Virus record (IMG/VR): IMGVR_UViG_3300048833_000056
Coordinates: 1 to 45,342 of that record
DNA length: 45,342 nucleotides
DNA from: a virus
Direction: 5' to 3' (one strand)
The notes below the pieces were generated by a model, which was given only the letters and a program-made list of their open reading frames with translations, did no database searches and had not been told where the DNA came from. The translations under genes were made by a program, and so were the position numbers. Position 1 is the first letter of the stretch. Each line of letters begins with the position of its first letter. This document shows positions 39,294 to 45,342 of this stretch, piece by piece.

Positions 39294-40001
39294 TTAGAAG
39301 TCGTCGCTGTCGTCTGCAGCTTCGGCGGACGTGTCGCTGAACTGCGAGCCGCCCTCCTCCGCAACGAAGCCACCCTCCTCGGTGCCGAAGCCGTAGGCCG
39401 AAGCCGTACGACCGCCGCCGGTCACCAGTTCCAGGACTTGGACTGCTTCCAAATACAAGGCGATGCCCACGAAGTTTTCAGCGGCCATGTAATACGGCAC
39501 TGCCTTCGCTGCGACCTTGATGACGGAGCCGCCGTAGATGGCGGGGCCGTCGATGTCCATCGGCTTGTTGGCCGCGTCGAACAGGTTCGGCTTGCGGGTC
39601 CACGGCTTGCCGTCCTTCGGCGACACGCCAGAGGCCTTCATCTTCGCCTTCACGACGAGGTTGCCGTTCTCCTCGCCGTCGTCGTCGTAGGCGGGTTCGC
39701 CAACGGAACGTGCGGTGATGGACTTGGCCTTGGCCTTCTGCTTCGGGTCTTTGTTCGCTGCCAGCTCAGCCTTCTTCTCGACGAGGAATGCATCGCGCAT
39801 TTCCTCCAGAGCTTCGATGAGCTGGGCCTGCGTGACGGACTTCTTGCCAATCACGGCATCGTCGGACGTCGGTGCAATTTCCACCTTGGTCTCGTACGAG
39901 CCTTCAGGTGCGAACTTGGTGTCCGGCTTGTTGAGTTTCGGGAAGACTGCCACGCCGCGAGGCAGGACAATCATCAGTGACGCACGGTCGTTATTCGCCA
40001 T
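39294..40001 (-). CDS. Single-stranded DNA-binding protein (T7 gp2.5-like)
   Basis: 235 residues (gp2.5 has 232). RGVAVFPKLNKPDTKFAPEGSYETKVEI at the start is typical of gp2.5-type SSBs, and the C-terminal tail is acidic and ends ADDSDDF, with the final Phe used in T7 for contacts with polymerase and helicase. Followed by a strong terminator hairpin. Confidence 0.92.
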   Translation of the reverse strand: MANNDRASLMIVLPRGVAVFPKLNKPDTKFAPEGSYETKVEIAPTSDDAVIGKKSVTQAQLIEALEEMRDAFLVEKKAELAANKDPKQKAKAKSITARSVGEPAYDDDGEENGNLVVKAKMKASGVSPKDGKPWTRKPNLFDAANKPMDIDGPAIYGGSVIKVAAKAVPYYMAAENFVGIALYLEAVQVLELVTGGGRTASAYGFGTEEGGFVAEEGGSQFSDTSAEAADDSDDF

Positions 40002-40365
40002 TCGGCTTTGGCTCCTCGGTTACTACGGTGGTGACGCGGGCCGGCTTGGCAGGCTTCGCGGGTTTGGTCGGCGGAGGTGCTTCCTCCACCACGGGTTCGT
40101 CCAGAACGATTTCGCTGTTCGTGACGTACGCTGCACGGATGCTTTCGTTGTGCAGCTTCAGCAGCGGTGCGTGCTGCGAATAGCCCAGACGCACCTCGCC
40201 CACCACCGTCACGTTCGTCGCGAAGTGCGCCGTCGTGGTGCCGTCTTCGTTCTGCACGATGACGCGGGAGATGGGTTGGGTGCGGCCTTCGGTGCGGGCG
40301 ATGTTGCGTTCGACTGCTTCAGGGTCCAGCAGGAGGAACTTGAGGGGACCGGCGGCGAGCTTCAT
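39991..40365 (-). CDS. Hypothetical protein with Pro/Ala/Lys tail, 124 aa
   Basis: Residues 1-80 form a beta-rich domain (AHFATNVTVVGEVRLGYSQH). Residues 85-124 are a low-complexity tail (EAPPPTKPAKPAKPARV). Start overlaps the upstream stop; overlaps SSB by 11 bp. No family recognised. Confidence 0.7.
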   Translation of the reverse strand: MKLAAGPLKFLLLDPEAVERNIARTEGRTQPISRVIVQNEDGTTTAHFATNVTVVGEVRLGYSQHAPLLKLHNESIRAAYVTNSEIVLDEPVVEEAPPPTKPAKPAKPARVTTVVTEEPKPNGE

Positions 40366-40682
40366 GCGTCACCTCCCGGGCCTTCAAGAATCAGCTGCTT
40401 CTGTAGGGCGCGCAGCTCTCGCAACGCGACCTTCTCTTCACGAGAGCCGTTTGCGGTACGCCAGAACGCATCATTGGCGGGTTCCAAACGACGGCGCTGC
40501 GAGGGCGACAGCTTCATGCGGTTGATGACCCACGACAGTTTTTCGCACTTCGCGATGTAGTCGACGACCTCTTGGGTCACCAGCACTTCGGCTTCGCCGT
40601 ACTTGCGCGTCCACTGGTTCATCCCGCCGGGGCAGGCTTGGTGGACGCGGAGGCGTGCAGCGGAAAGGAAGAAGCGGCTCAT
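40362..40682 (-). CDS. Helical hypothetical protein, 106 aa
   Basis: ATG 40682 overlaps the stop of a 40-aa gene (ATGA). Sequence contains VTQEVVDYIAKCEKLSWVI, KLSPSQRRRLEPA and a terminal helix (KVALRELRALQKQLI). Possibly DNA- or protein-binding; not identified. Confidence 0.65.
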   Translation of the reverse strand: MSRFFLSAARLRVHQACPGGMNQWTRKYGEAEVLVTQEVVDYIAKCEKLSWVINRMKLSPSQRRRLEPANDAFWRTANGSREEKVALRELRALQKQLILEGPGGDA

Positions 40683-40801
40683 GCGATGCCTGCCCGCTCG
40701 GCGATGCGAGCATAGTCTTCGGGGGACAGCTGACTCAGCGTGCGTTCGCTGATGTAGCCGTTCTGGTCCAACTCTTCGATTGCGTCGAGGTAAGTTTTCA
40801 T
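40679..40801 (-). CDS. Small acidic protein, 40 aa
   Basis: MKTYLDAIEELDQNGYISER then TLSQLSPEDYARIAERAG; fully helical prediction, start 3 bp after the upstream stop, end overlapping the next start. Reads like a real small phage protein of unknown role. Confidence 0.6.
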   Translation of the reverse strand: MKTYLDAIEELDQNGYISERTLSQLSPEDYARIAERAGIA

Positions 40802-40804
40802 GGG

Positions 40805-41014
40805 TCACCAGTGGGTGCGGAAGTTGATGAAGACGAACTGCTTCTCTTCAGCAGAGAACAGCGCGGGGGGCAGATGGCGCAGCTTCTTGCGGCGCATCAG
40901 CGAGACGAACGTGCGGCGGGCCTTACGGTTCATTGAGCGAATCCTTTGGAAGAATTGGAGGTAGCGGACGACCGTCGACTTGCCCGCACGACGCGGGCAG
41001 TGGACATAGGTCAC
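40805..41014 (-). CDS. Basic small protein, 69 or 42 aa
   Basis: Two starts are possible: GTG 41014, overlapping the upstream stop (GTGA), gives 69 residues opening VTYVHCPRRAGKSTVV, a P-loop-like stretch; ATG 40933 has a better RBS (AAGGATT) and gives 42 residues from MNRKARRTFVSLMRRKK. Basic and helical; nucleic-acid binding is plausible. Function unknown. Confidence 0.55.
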   Translation of the reverse strand: MTYVHCPRRAGKSTVVRYLQFFQRIRSMNRKARRTFVSLMRRKKLRHLPPALFSAEEKQFVFINFRTHW

Positions 41015-41499
41015 TCAGGAATCGCCACGGGATAGGCGACGAGCAGCGCGTTGGAACCTGCGGCGATGCGCGCTTTTTCTGCGGTGCTGTAGTGGTACGC
41101 CTTGCCTTCGTTGTAGAAATTGGCGTAGACAATGCGCAGCGGTTTGAGCAGGCGTCCCCGTGTGCTGGAAAAGCCCGTCGCGTCGAACCCGGTTAGATGC
41201 GGCGAGTCGCCGAGGATTACGCGGAGTGGTTTGCGGAGACGTTCGTCGACCAACACCACCTCGTAGCTTTCATCCTTCGACGTCTGGCCTTTGTCGCCAA
41301 CGGCGAACACGGGACCAGAAGCCAACAGCTTCATGTTCTCGGGAAACCAACCTTCGTGAGACTGGCCCGGATAGGAGACGTACACCACGCATCCGTTGAA
41401 CGGCGCTACGACCGTCGCTTGCTGTCCTACCCGCGCACAGCCGCCGTTGTCGCTGTTGATGCGGACGACCTTATCGCCGACCTTGAAGTCTTTCTTCAT
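41011..41499 (-). CDS. SH3/KOW-like protein, 162 aa
   Basis: Starts MKKDFKVGDKVVRINSDNGG, closely like the opening of the upstream gene (MSKFKVGDTVVRIDCDNG), so the two are paralogues in their first 45 residues (small beta barrel with ARVGQQATVV). The rest (ESYEVVLVDERLRKPLRVIL) is beta-rich. ATG overlaps the upstream stop. Role unknown. Confidence 0.75.
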   Translation of the reverse strand: MKKDFKVGDKVVRINSDNGGCARVGQQATVVAPFNGCVVYVSYPGQSHEGWFPENMKLLASGPVFAVGDKGQTSKDESYEVVLVDERLRKPLRVILGDSPHLTGFDATGFSSTRGRLLKPLRIVYANFYNEGKAYHYSTAEKARIAAGSNALLVAYPVAIPE

Positions 41500-41990
41500 G
41501 CTTTTGCTCCAGTGGAAGTGGCGATGCGCCAGAGGTGTTCGGGTTTGCCGTAAAGACCAGGCTTCTGCGTTGCTTCGCGCACGAGGCGACCGGTGTCGGT
41601 CAGCTCGGTGATGGCGCGGCGGATTGAGGTCAGCGGCCAGCGATTGCCGCCCCACTGCGTGCGCGTCCAGACGTCGGACGGCGACAGGCTGTCAGGTGCG
41701 TCACGGAAGATTTGCAGGATGACTTCCTGCTGTTTCCCGAGGAGACGTGGGGTGCGCTTGCGGGCCTTGGGTGCCACTGGGGCGACGTAGGGACCGACGA
41801 ACGCTTCCAACCACACCTCACCGCCGTAACTGAAGCCTTCTGCATTGGTACAGGTTCTGTGGCCCGGATACTGCACAACAACGAGCGACCTCGCGAGGCC
41901 GACCACGGTTGCAACTTGGCCTACCTTCGCGTGACGCCCGTTGTCACAGTCGATGCGTACTACGGTGTCGCCTACTTTGAACTTGCTCAT
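41496..41990 (-). CDS. SH3/KOW-like plus winged-helix protein, 164 aa
   Basis: Residues 1-60 repeat the KVGDxVVRIDxDNG...KVGQVATVVG barrel. Residues 85-160 look like a winged helix (QQEVILQIFRDAPDSLSPSD, SIRRAITELTDTGRLVR, LWRIA). Such a domain pair suggests a DNA-binding regulator or an inhibitor of host transcription in the early-middle region; not proven. Confidence 0.75.
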   Translation of the reverse strand: MSKFKVGDTVVRIDCDNGRHAKVGQVATVVGLARSLVVVQYPGHRTCTNAEGFSYGGEVWLEAFVGPYVAPVAPKARKRTPRLLGKQQEVILQIFRDAPDSLSPSDVWTRTQWGGNRWPLTSIRRAITELTDTGRLVREATQKPGLYGKPEHLWRIATSTGAKA

Positions 41991-42016
41991 GCTTCTCTCT
42001 CCAGATGGTTGATGGG

Positions 42017-42298
42017 TTACAGCCGGCCAATCTCAGCCGCCGCGTAATCGCGGATGGCTTGGACTTGATGGGTGAATGGACCTTCGGCGTGCTTCATCAC
42101 GCGCTTGGCGATGGACACGACTTCGTAGGGGTCAGCGCCGCATGCCTCAGACATCGCCACCAGTGCGAGCGCGGTTGCGTTCAACTGGTCAGCGGGTCGT
42201 GTGCCTTGGACGTGATTTATTTGCTTGACTGCCAGCGAACGGATCGCGGTCAGGTCTGGCGAACCGAGCGCCAGTCGTACGGATTCTTGCGATGCCAA
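42017..42298 (-). CDS. Hypothetical protein, 93 aa, TTG start
   Basis: TTG at 42298 with a strong RBS (AGGAGA, six bases spacing) downstream of phage promoter 2 and its hairpin; longer frames would read back through the promoter. Helical, with QLNATALALVAMSEACGADP and VSIAKRVMKHAEGPF. First gene after the RNA polymerase. Confidence 0.65.
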   Translation of the reverse strand: MASQESVRLALGSPDLTAIRSLAVKQINHVQGTRPADQLNATALALVAMSEACGADPYEVVSIAKRVMKHAEGPFTHQVQAIRDYAAAEIGRL

Positions 42299-42319
42299 AG
42301 TGGGTCTCCTGAAATGAGG

Positions 42320-42346
42320 AACGCCCCGGTTGTTAGCCGAGGCGTT
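42320..42346 (-). other. 5'-leader hairpin behind promoter 2
   Basis: Stem AACGCCTCGG/CCGGGGCGTT (nine of ten pairs) with a 7-base loop, starting about 11 nt into the transcript from promoter 2. No U-run (CCTCATTTC follows). A stabilising 5' hairpin or processing site is likely, a partial terminator possible. Confidence 0.55.
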
Positions 42347-42356
42347 TCTGGTCGTG

Positions 42357-42374
42357 CGATGGTGGCCCTTAATC
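42357..42374 (-). promoter_or_regulatory. Phage RNA polymerase promoter 2
   Basis: GATTAAGGGCCACCATCG on the minus strand, start at 42357. The first 15 transcribed bases are identical to those behind promoter 3, so the unit has been duplicated. Confidence 0.82.
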
Positions 42375-42467
42375 GAAAGGCCTTTGGCAGTGGGCTGCAC
42401 TTCGTCGTTGGTTAGTGGGAGCAGAGCGGACTACATAAGGATTCCTCGGTTGTCGTTTCTGGTCGTG

Positions 42468-42485
42468 CGATGGTGGCCCTTAATC
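42468..42485 (-). promoter_or_regulatory. Phage RNA polymerase promoter 3
   Basis: Same 18-mer, start at 42468, in tandem 111 bp upstream of promoter 2. Between the two promoters there is no gene. The leader has GAGGAATCC followed by ATG and immediately TAG, a start-stop pair. Confidence 0.82.
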
Positions 42486-42499
42486 AAATACGGATCGCT

Positions 42500-42513
42500 A
42501 TCCGATATCGGAT
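42500..42513. promoter_or_regulatory. Operator palindrome ATCCG-ATAT-CGGAT
   Basis: The only copy whose centre is also self-complementary, giving a 14-bp perfect palindrome. It lies 3 bp behind the RNA polymerase stop and just upstream of promoter 3, with an extra half-site CGGAT at 42491-42495. Confidence 0.68.
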
Positions 42514-42516
42514 TAC

Positions 42517-44973
42517 TTACGCGAAAAGGAAGTCACTGTTATGGACAGCCTGCAAATCCAGGGAACCGTAGCCGGGAAGCTCCGGCAGTTCGGCCAACAG
42601 CTCCGGCCTCGTTGCCCTCAGCTGCGTCCCGACCTCGTCACGGAAGCGACCCAGGACGTCAGGCGTGTATTGCTCGACGAACGCCGTGCGGATCACCGCG
42701 TGCAGCTTGTCGGTGTCGCAGGCGTGGGTGCCGAAGCTGTCGTGGATGACAGCCAGGGAGCCGATACCGTTGATCGTGCAGAGCTGTGCCGTACGCATCA
42801 GGTGGCTGGAGTCTAGCGAGTGGACGAAGTTGGGAGCGATGCCCGACGACTGACGGCGGGAGTCGATCTCTTCGGTCTCGACCGCCAGCATCAGTTTGGT
42901 CTCGACGCCGTCCACGAACACCTTCACGCGGGTGCCCTCTTCGATACGGTACGCCTGCATCACAGGCAGTCCCATCGGCGTCGTCCAGCGGATAGGCAGC
43001 TTGGCCTTCGACAGCAGCTTGGATGCCGACTGCAGCCAGTCCATCGCACCACGCGCTGCCACCACCACTTCACCCAGGGCATCCCAGATAACAGCCGCGG
43101 CGTACCCAGAAGCTGCGTAGTTCTCCACGTCACCGTGCAACCAGCGACCTTCCTCTGCATCCAGCTTGTCCAGAGCCGCTTCGATCTGCTTGTGCATGCC
43201 GCGCTTGGTTGCGGAGTAGCACAGCGTCATCGTCGGCTGCTTCGCCACCTTGCGGCAGAACTTCCCTTGCCATGTGGAAGCGTATTCGCTATCGGATTCG
43301 TCGGACATGACTTGGGCGCGCTTCGACACTGCGGTGTAGACATCGGCAGGTTTCTCCGAAGGCACGAGGTTCACCGCCGCGCCCCCGATCTCGTCACGCA
43401 GCAGTGCGCTGAAGTGCTGAAGGCCGGAGCAGCTGCCGTCCATGGCAATGCTCAGGTGCGAGACGTGTGCGTCACCGTTGGTCTTGTATCCCATCCACTC
43501 AATGCACGCGGCCAGGGCGCAGAACGGATCATCAGCGGTCTGCCAGAAGCCTTCGCCGTCGATGGGATCCAGGGCGGACTCCAGGATCTGCTCCTCGTGC
43601 TGCATGACCCAGTCGATACGGTCGTCGAAGGACACCTTGTCGACACCGAACAGGTTCGCGATGTGAACCGCCAGCCAGTACGCGCCGGTCTCACCCAAGG
43701 CTTTTCCTTCGGCGAACTGGAGGAGACCCTTGGCGACGTCATCACCCTGGGGGTTCAGGAAGTTGGCGTACGGATACACGCGACCGCGGAAGTCCAGGTA
43801 GTGCGGGAAGTAGATCGCGTCCTCACCCTTGAACTTGTCTGCGACGAACAGCTTCTGCGCCACCTGGGCACGCTCCGACCGCAGCGAGTAGTTCTTCTCG
43901 TGGATCTTTGCGGCCTCCCGCTTCCACTCCTTGAGGGCTTCCTGCTGCTCGATGGCGAGGTCGGCCATCTTGGCGTCCGTGGGGACACCGTGAGGGCGCA
44001 CGGGCAGCGGCTTGTCGTGCCGGCTGGGGAGACCCTTGCTGTTGATCTCGTTGTCCCAGAGCGTACGCAGCACCTCCAGGACGCGGGTGTTGATCCGCCA
44101 GGGCGTCGCCTGCACCGCATTGACCGCCTGCAGCACGTTGGACAGGTCAAGGGAACCCAGTTCGTCCAGGTACTCACGACTCCGGGTGCGAACCAGGCGC
44201 GGCTTGAGGGCGTCCGTGAGGTAGCCACCGGCGTAAGGGTGCTTCCAGTCCCGCGGCGCATGCACCATCGGCAGATGCAGGGGCGACAGCAGGGCGCACT
44301 GCTCGTGAGACTTGGTCAAGACCTTCAGCCATTCGTCCGAGAAGTGGACTTCGATGGGGGTGTCCCGGGTGCCCTTGGTCATGCGAACCAGCTGCACGAT
44401 GTCCGTGGCGTCCATGAACAGCTCCAGGAGCTTGGTGCCCAGGAGAACCTTCTCGGTCTCGTTCCAGCTGACTTCCTTCTCCGAGTACCGGGCGATGACC
44501 GTGTTGTAGACCGCGCTCCGGTGGCGGGCCGAGGTCGAGGTCTTCAGCTGCTCGGCCACCTTGCGGTACAGGCCGGGGTGTTCCTTGGTCAGCCTCACGA
44601 TGTTCAGGTGTTCCTGAATCATGTTGGCGATGTTCAGGGCGACGTGCTGGAGGTTCTTGGCCGAGGACGCGCCGTTGATCGCAGCCCTGGCCGTCAGGTA
44701 AGCAGCCTGCTCCGGGGCCAGCTTGGTGATGTACGGGAGGGCGGCATGCTTGCGCCCCGCCTTGCCCTCAGCAGCCCGCTCGATGAACTTCTCGATCAGC
44801 AGGGCGGTCGGCTCGATGGCCTTCTTCAGGAGTCGCCTGCCGGGGAGCGTATCGGCCTCTGCGCTCTCGTCCTTGGCCTTCTCGTACCTGTCCACACCCA
44901 GGATCAGGCTCTCCTGCTCCAGGGCAATCTGGCGGTCACGCAGGGTGTCACTTGAGGTTTCACTGGTGGTCAT
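42517..44973 (-). CDS. Phage RNA polymerase, single subunit (T7 gp1-like)
   Basis: 818 residues (T7 gp1 has 883). All catalytic motifs are present: AMDGSCSGLQHFSA with the first Asp (about 511), KQPTMTLCYSATKRG with Lys and Tyr (about 583-592), and VIHDSFGTHACD with the second Asp (about 743). RBS GGAGAGACC before ATG. It reads the four phage promoters found here, including one in front of its own gene. In the provirus it is separated from the early promoter by integration at attP and is flanked on both sides by operator copies. Confidence 0.97.
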   Translation of the reverse strand: MTTSETSSDTLRDRQIALEQESLILGVDRYEKAKDESAEADTLPGRRLLKKAIEPTALLIEKFIERAAEGKAGRKHAALPYITKLAPEQAAYLTARAAINGASSAKNLQHVALNIANMIQEHLNIVRLTKEHPGLYRKVAEQLKTSTSARHRSAVYNTVIARYSEKEVSWNETEKVLLGTKLLELFMDATDIVQLVRMTKGTRDTPIEVHFSDEWLKVLTKSHEQCALLSPLHLPMVHAPRDWKHPYAGGYLTDALKPRLVRTRSREYLDELGSLDLSNVLQAVNAVQATPWRINTRVLEVLRTLWDNEINSKGLPSRHDKPLPVRPHGVPTDAKMADLAIEQQEALKEWKREAAKIHEKNYSLRSERAQVAQKLFVADKFKGEDAIYFPHYLDFRGRVYPYANFLNPQGDDVAKGLLQFAEGKALGETGAYWLAVHIANLFGVDKVSFDDRIDWVMQHEEQILESALDPIDGEGFWQTADDPFCALAACIEWMGYKTNGDAHVSHLSIAMDGSCSGLQHFSALLRDEIGGAAVNLVPSEKPADVYTAVSKRAQVMSDESDSEYASTWQGKFCRKVAKQPTMTLCYSATKRGMHKQIEAALDKLDAEEGRWLHGDVENYAASGYAAAVIWDALGEVVVAARGAMDWLQSASKLLSKAKLPIRWTTPMGLPVMQAYRIEEGTRVKVFVDGVETKLMLAVETEEIDSRRQSSGIAPNFVHSLDSSHLMRTAQLCTINGIGSLAVIHDSFGTHACDTDKLHAVIRTAFVEQYTPDVLGRFRDEVGTQLRATRPELLAELPELPGYGSLDLQAVHNSDFLFA

Positions 44974-45005
44974 CTTTAGGTCTCTCCTATGGTGTGGGCT
45001 TCGCC

Positions 45006-45023
45006 CGATGGTGGCCCTTAATC
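45006..45023 (-). promoter_or_regulatory. Phage RNA polymerase promoter 4 (autogenous)
   Basis: GATTAAGGGCCACCATCG, start at 45006 with a GGG initial sequence, 33 bp before the polymerase ATG. Would allow positive feedback once some polymerase is made. Confidence 0.82.
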
Positions 45024-45037
45024 AAACCCGGAAGGCC

Positions 45038-45051
45038 ATCCGGTAGCGGAT
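45038..45051. promoter_or_regulatory. Operator palindrome ATCCG-GTAG-CGGAT
   Basis: Exact copy upstream of the polymerase gene, 15 bp from phage promoter 4 and about 10 bp beyond the terminator. No clear sigma-70 promoter is seen here; a bound protein could block read-through. Confidence 0.68.
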
Positions 45052-45060
45052 AGTGTAGCT

Positions 45061-45085
45061 CAAATGAAAGCCCGCCGGAGCGGGC
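45061..45085 (-). terminator. Insulating terminator between attR and RNA polymerase
   Basis: Six-pair stem GCCCGC/GCGGGC with a 4-base loop, followed on the minus strand by TTTCATTTG. It lies between the host tRNA promoter at the right end and the polymerase gene, so host transcription entering the prophage should stop here. The U-tract is broken by C, so termination may be partial. Confidence 0.65.
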
Positions 45086-45091
45086 CGTGAG

Positions 45092-45172
45092 GTGTGCCAG
45101 GGAGGTGTGCCAGAGGTGGCGCACGGGGCCAGAAATGTGTGCCAGACCGTGTGCAAGTGTGCCGAGTGTGCC
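45092..45172 (+). repeat. Cluster of GTGTGCC repeats, probable integrase arm sites
   Basis: GTGTGCC at 45092, 45105, 45137, 45157 and 45166, with GTGTGCA at 45149, all in one orientation, 44-124 bp from the attR core. Arm-type sites of tyrosine integrases are short direct repeats at such distances. No gene is found in 45062-45215. Confidence 0.6.
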
Positions 45173-45215
45173 GGTGAGCCGCGGCTAAGTCGTTGAATCC
45201 AAAGGGCGCGAACCG

Positions 45216-45256
<41 letters not shown>

Positions 45257-45267
45257 TGGCTGTGGGC

Positions 45268-45296
45268 ATTGTATCCGCCCGGGGTTCCTGCAACAA
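45268..45296 (-). promoter_or_regulatory. Host tRNA-Leu promoter
   Basis: TACAAT (-10, 45273-45268; five of six), 17-bp spacer, TTGTTG (-35, 45296-45291; three of six). Predicted start is about 5 bp before the tRNA 5' end. It now fires into the prophage. Confidence 0.6.
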
Positions 45297-45320
45297 AAAA
45301 CGCCCGGCATGGCCGGGCGT
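45295..45320 (-). terminator. Host gene terminator upstream of tRNA
   Basis: Nine-pair stem ACGCCCGGC/GCCGGGCGT with a 3-base loop and six U on the minus strand (45300-45295). It ends a host transcript coming from the right. Positions beyond 45320 are host flank in which I see nothing. Confidence 0.85.
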
Positions 45321-45342
45321 TCAGGTGTGGTGGGCTGTGAAG

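Noticed and set aside
43278-43302. Another operator-like CTATCGGATT stretch inside the polymerase gene
   Set aside because: Only one exact half-site; lies within coding sequence.
42820-44955. 711-codon plus-strand open frame
   Set aside because: Antisense to the RNA polymerase gene, whose catalytic motifs are all intact; long antisense frames are expected at this GC content. No RBS or recognisable domain.
45130-45215. Restoration of tRNA-Leu by phage sequence at attR
   Set aside because: Sequence behind the core (CGGTTCGCGCCCTTTGG) offers neither T-arm nor a strand pairing with GCGAAAG.

Overview
The window holds one complete integrated prophage of the T7 type (Autographiviridae-like podovirus), about 45.1 kb, between two 12-bp core copies at 116-127 and 45216-45227. 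Outside these lie only short host flanks. Base composition is GC-rich throughout. The split host tRNA-Leu, GC content and codon use suggest a gammaproteobacterium, possibly of the Xanthomonadaceae; that assignment is inference and weak. All protein genes read on the minus strand. The only plus-strand gene is a phage tRNA-Leu(UAG).

Layout, read in transcription order along the minus strand from the right end: the 5' half of the broken host tRNA-Leu (attR); repeats that may be integrase arm sites; a terminator; a palindromic operator; a phage promoter; the single-subunit RNA polymerase (44973-42517); two more phage promoters and small genes (42.3-40.4 kb); then DNA metabolism (SSB, RusA, T7-lysozyme-like amidase, deaminase, primase-helicase, MazZ-like nucleotide hydrolase, nucleotidyltransferase, DNA polymerase). 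A lysis block with a methyltransferase and homing-type endonucleases follows (32.8-30.1 kb), then the 5'-exonuclease, a structured RNA with its own promoter and terminator (29087-28878), and the virion genes portal, scaffold, capsid, tail tubes A and B, internal proteins 13-16 and fibres (28.9-9.7 kb), ending with the small and large terminase subunits (9.4-6.3 kb). A 1.2-kb non-coding stretch (5080-6310) carries T7-like short repeats flanking the probable terminal-repeat/packaging region. It is followed by the host-type early promoter, the early genes, a repressor/integrase operon and attL.

The order is T7-like but rotated. In the free phage, integrase is followed by attP and then RNA polymerase. 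Integration at attP therefore cuts the polymerase gene away from the early promoter and moves it 40 kb off. The elements fit a lysogeny system for a T7-like phage: a MarR-like winged-helix repressor encoded with integrase, seven exact copies of the palindrome ATCCG-N4-CGGAT (over the repressor's own promoter, the early promoter, the terminase, and both sides of the RNA polymerase), and an insulating terminator against the host tRNA promoter.

The prophage breaks the host tRNA-Leu(UAG) gene in its anticodon loop and does not rebuild it. It carries instead a complete tRNA-Leu with the same anticodon, on the strand opposite to all lytic genes and with its own promoter-like sequence. This looks like replacement of a host tRNA instead of repair. 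No database search was possible; all product names rest on motifs and gene order.
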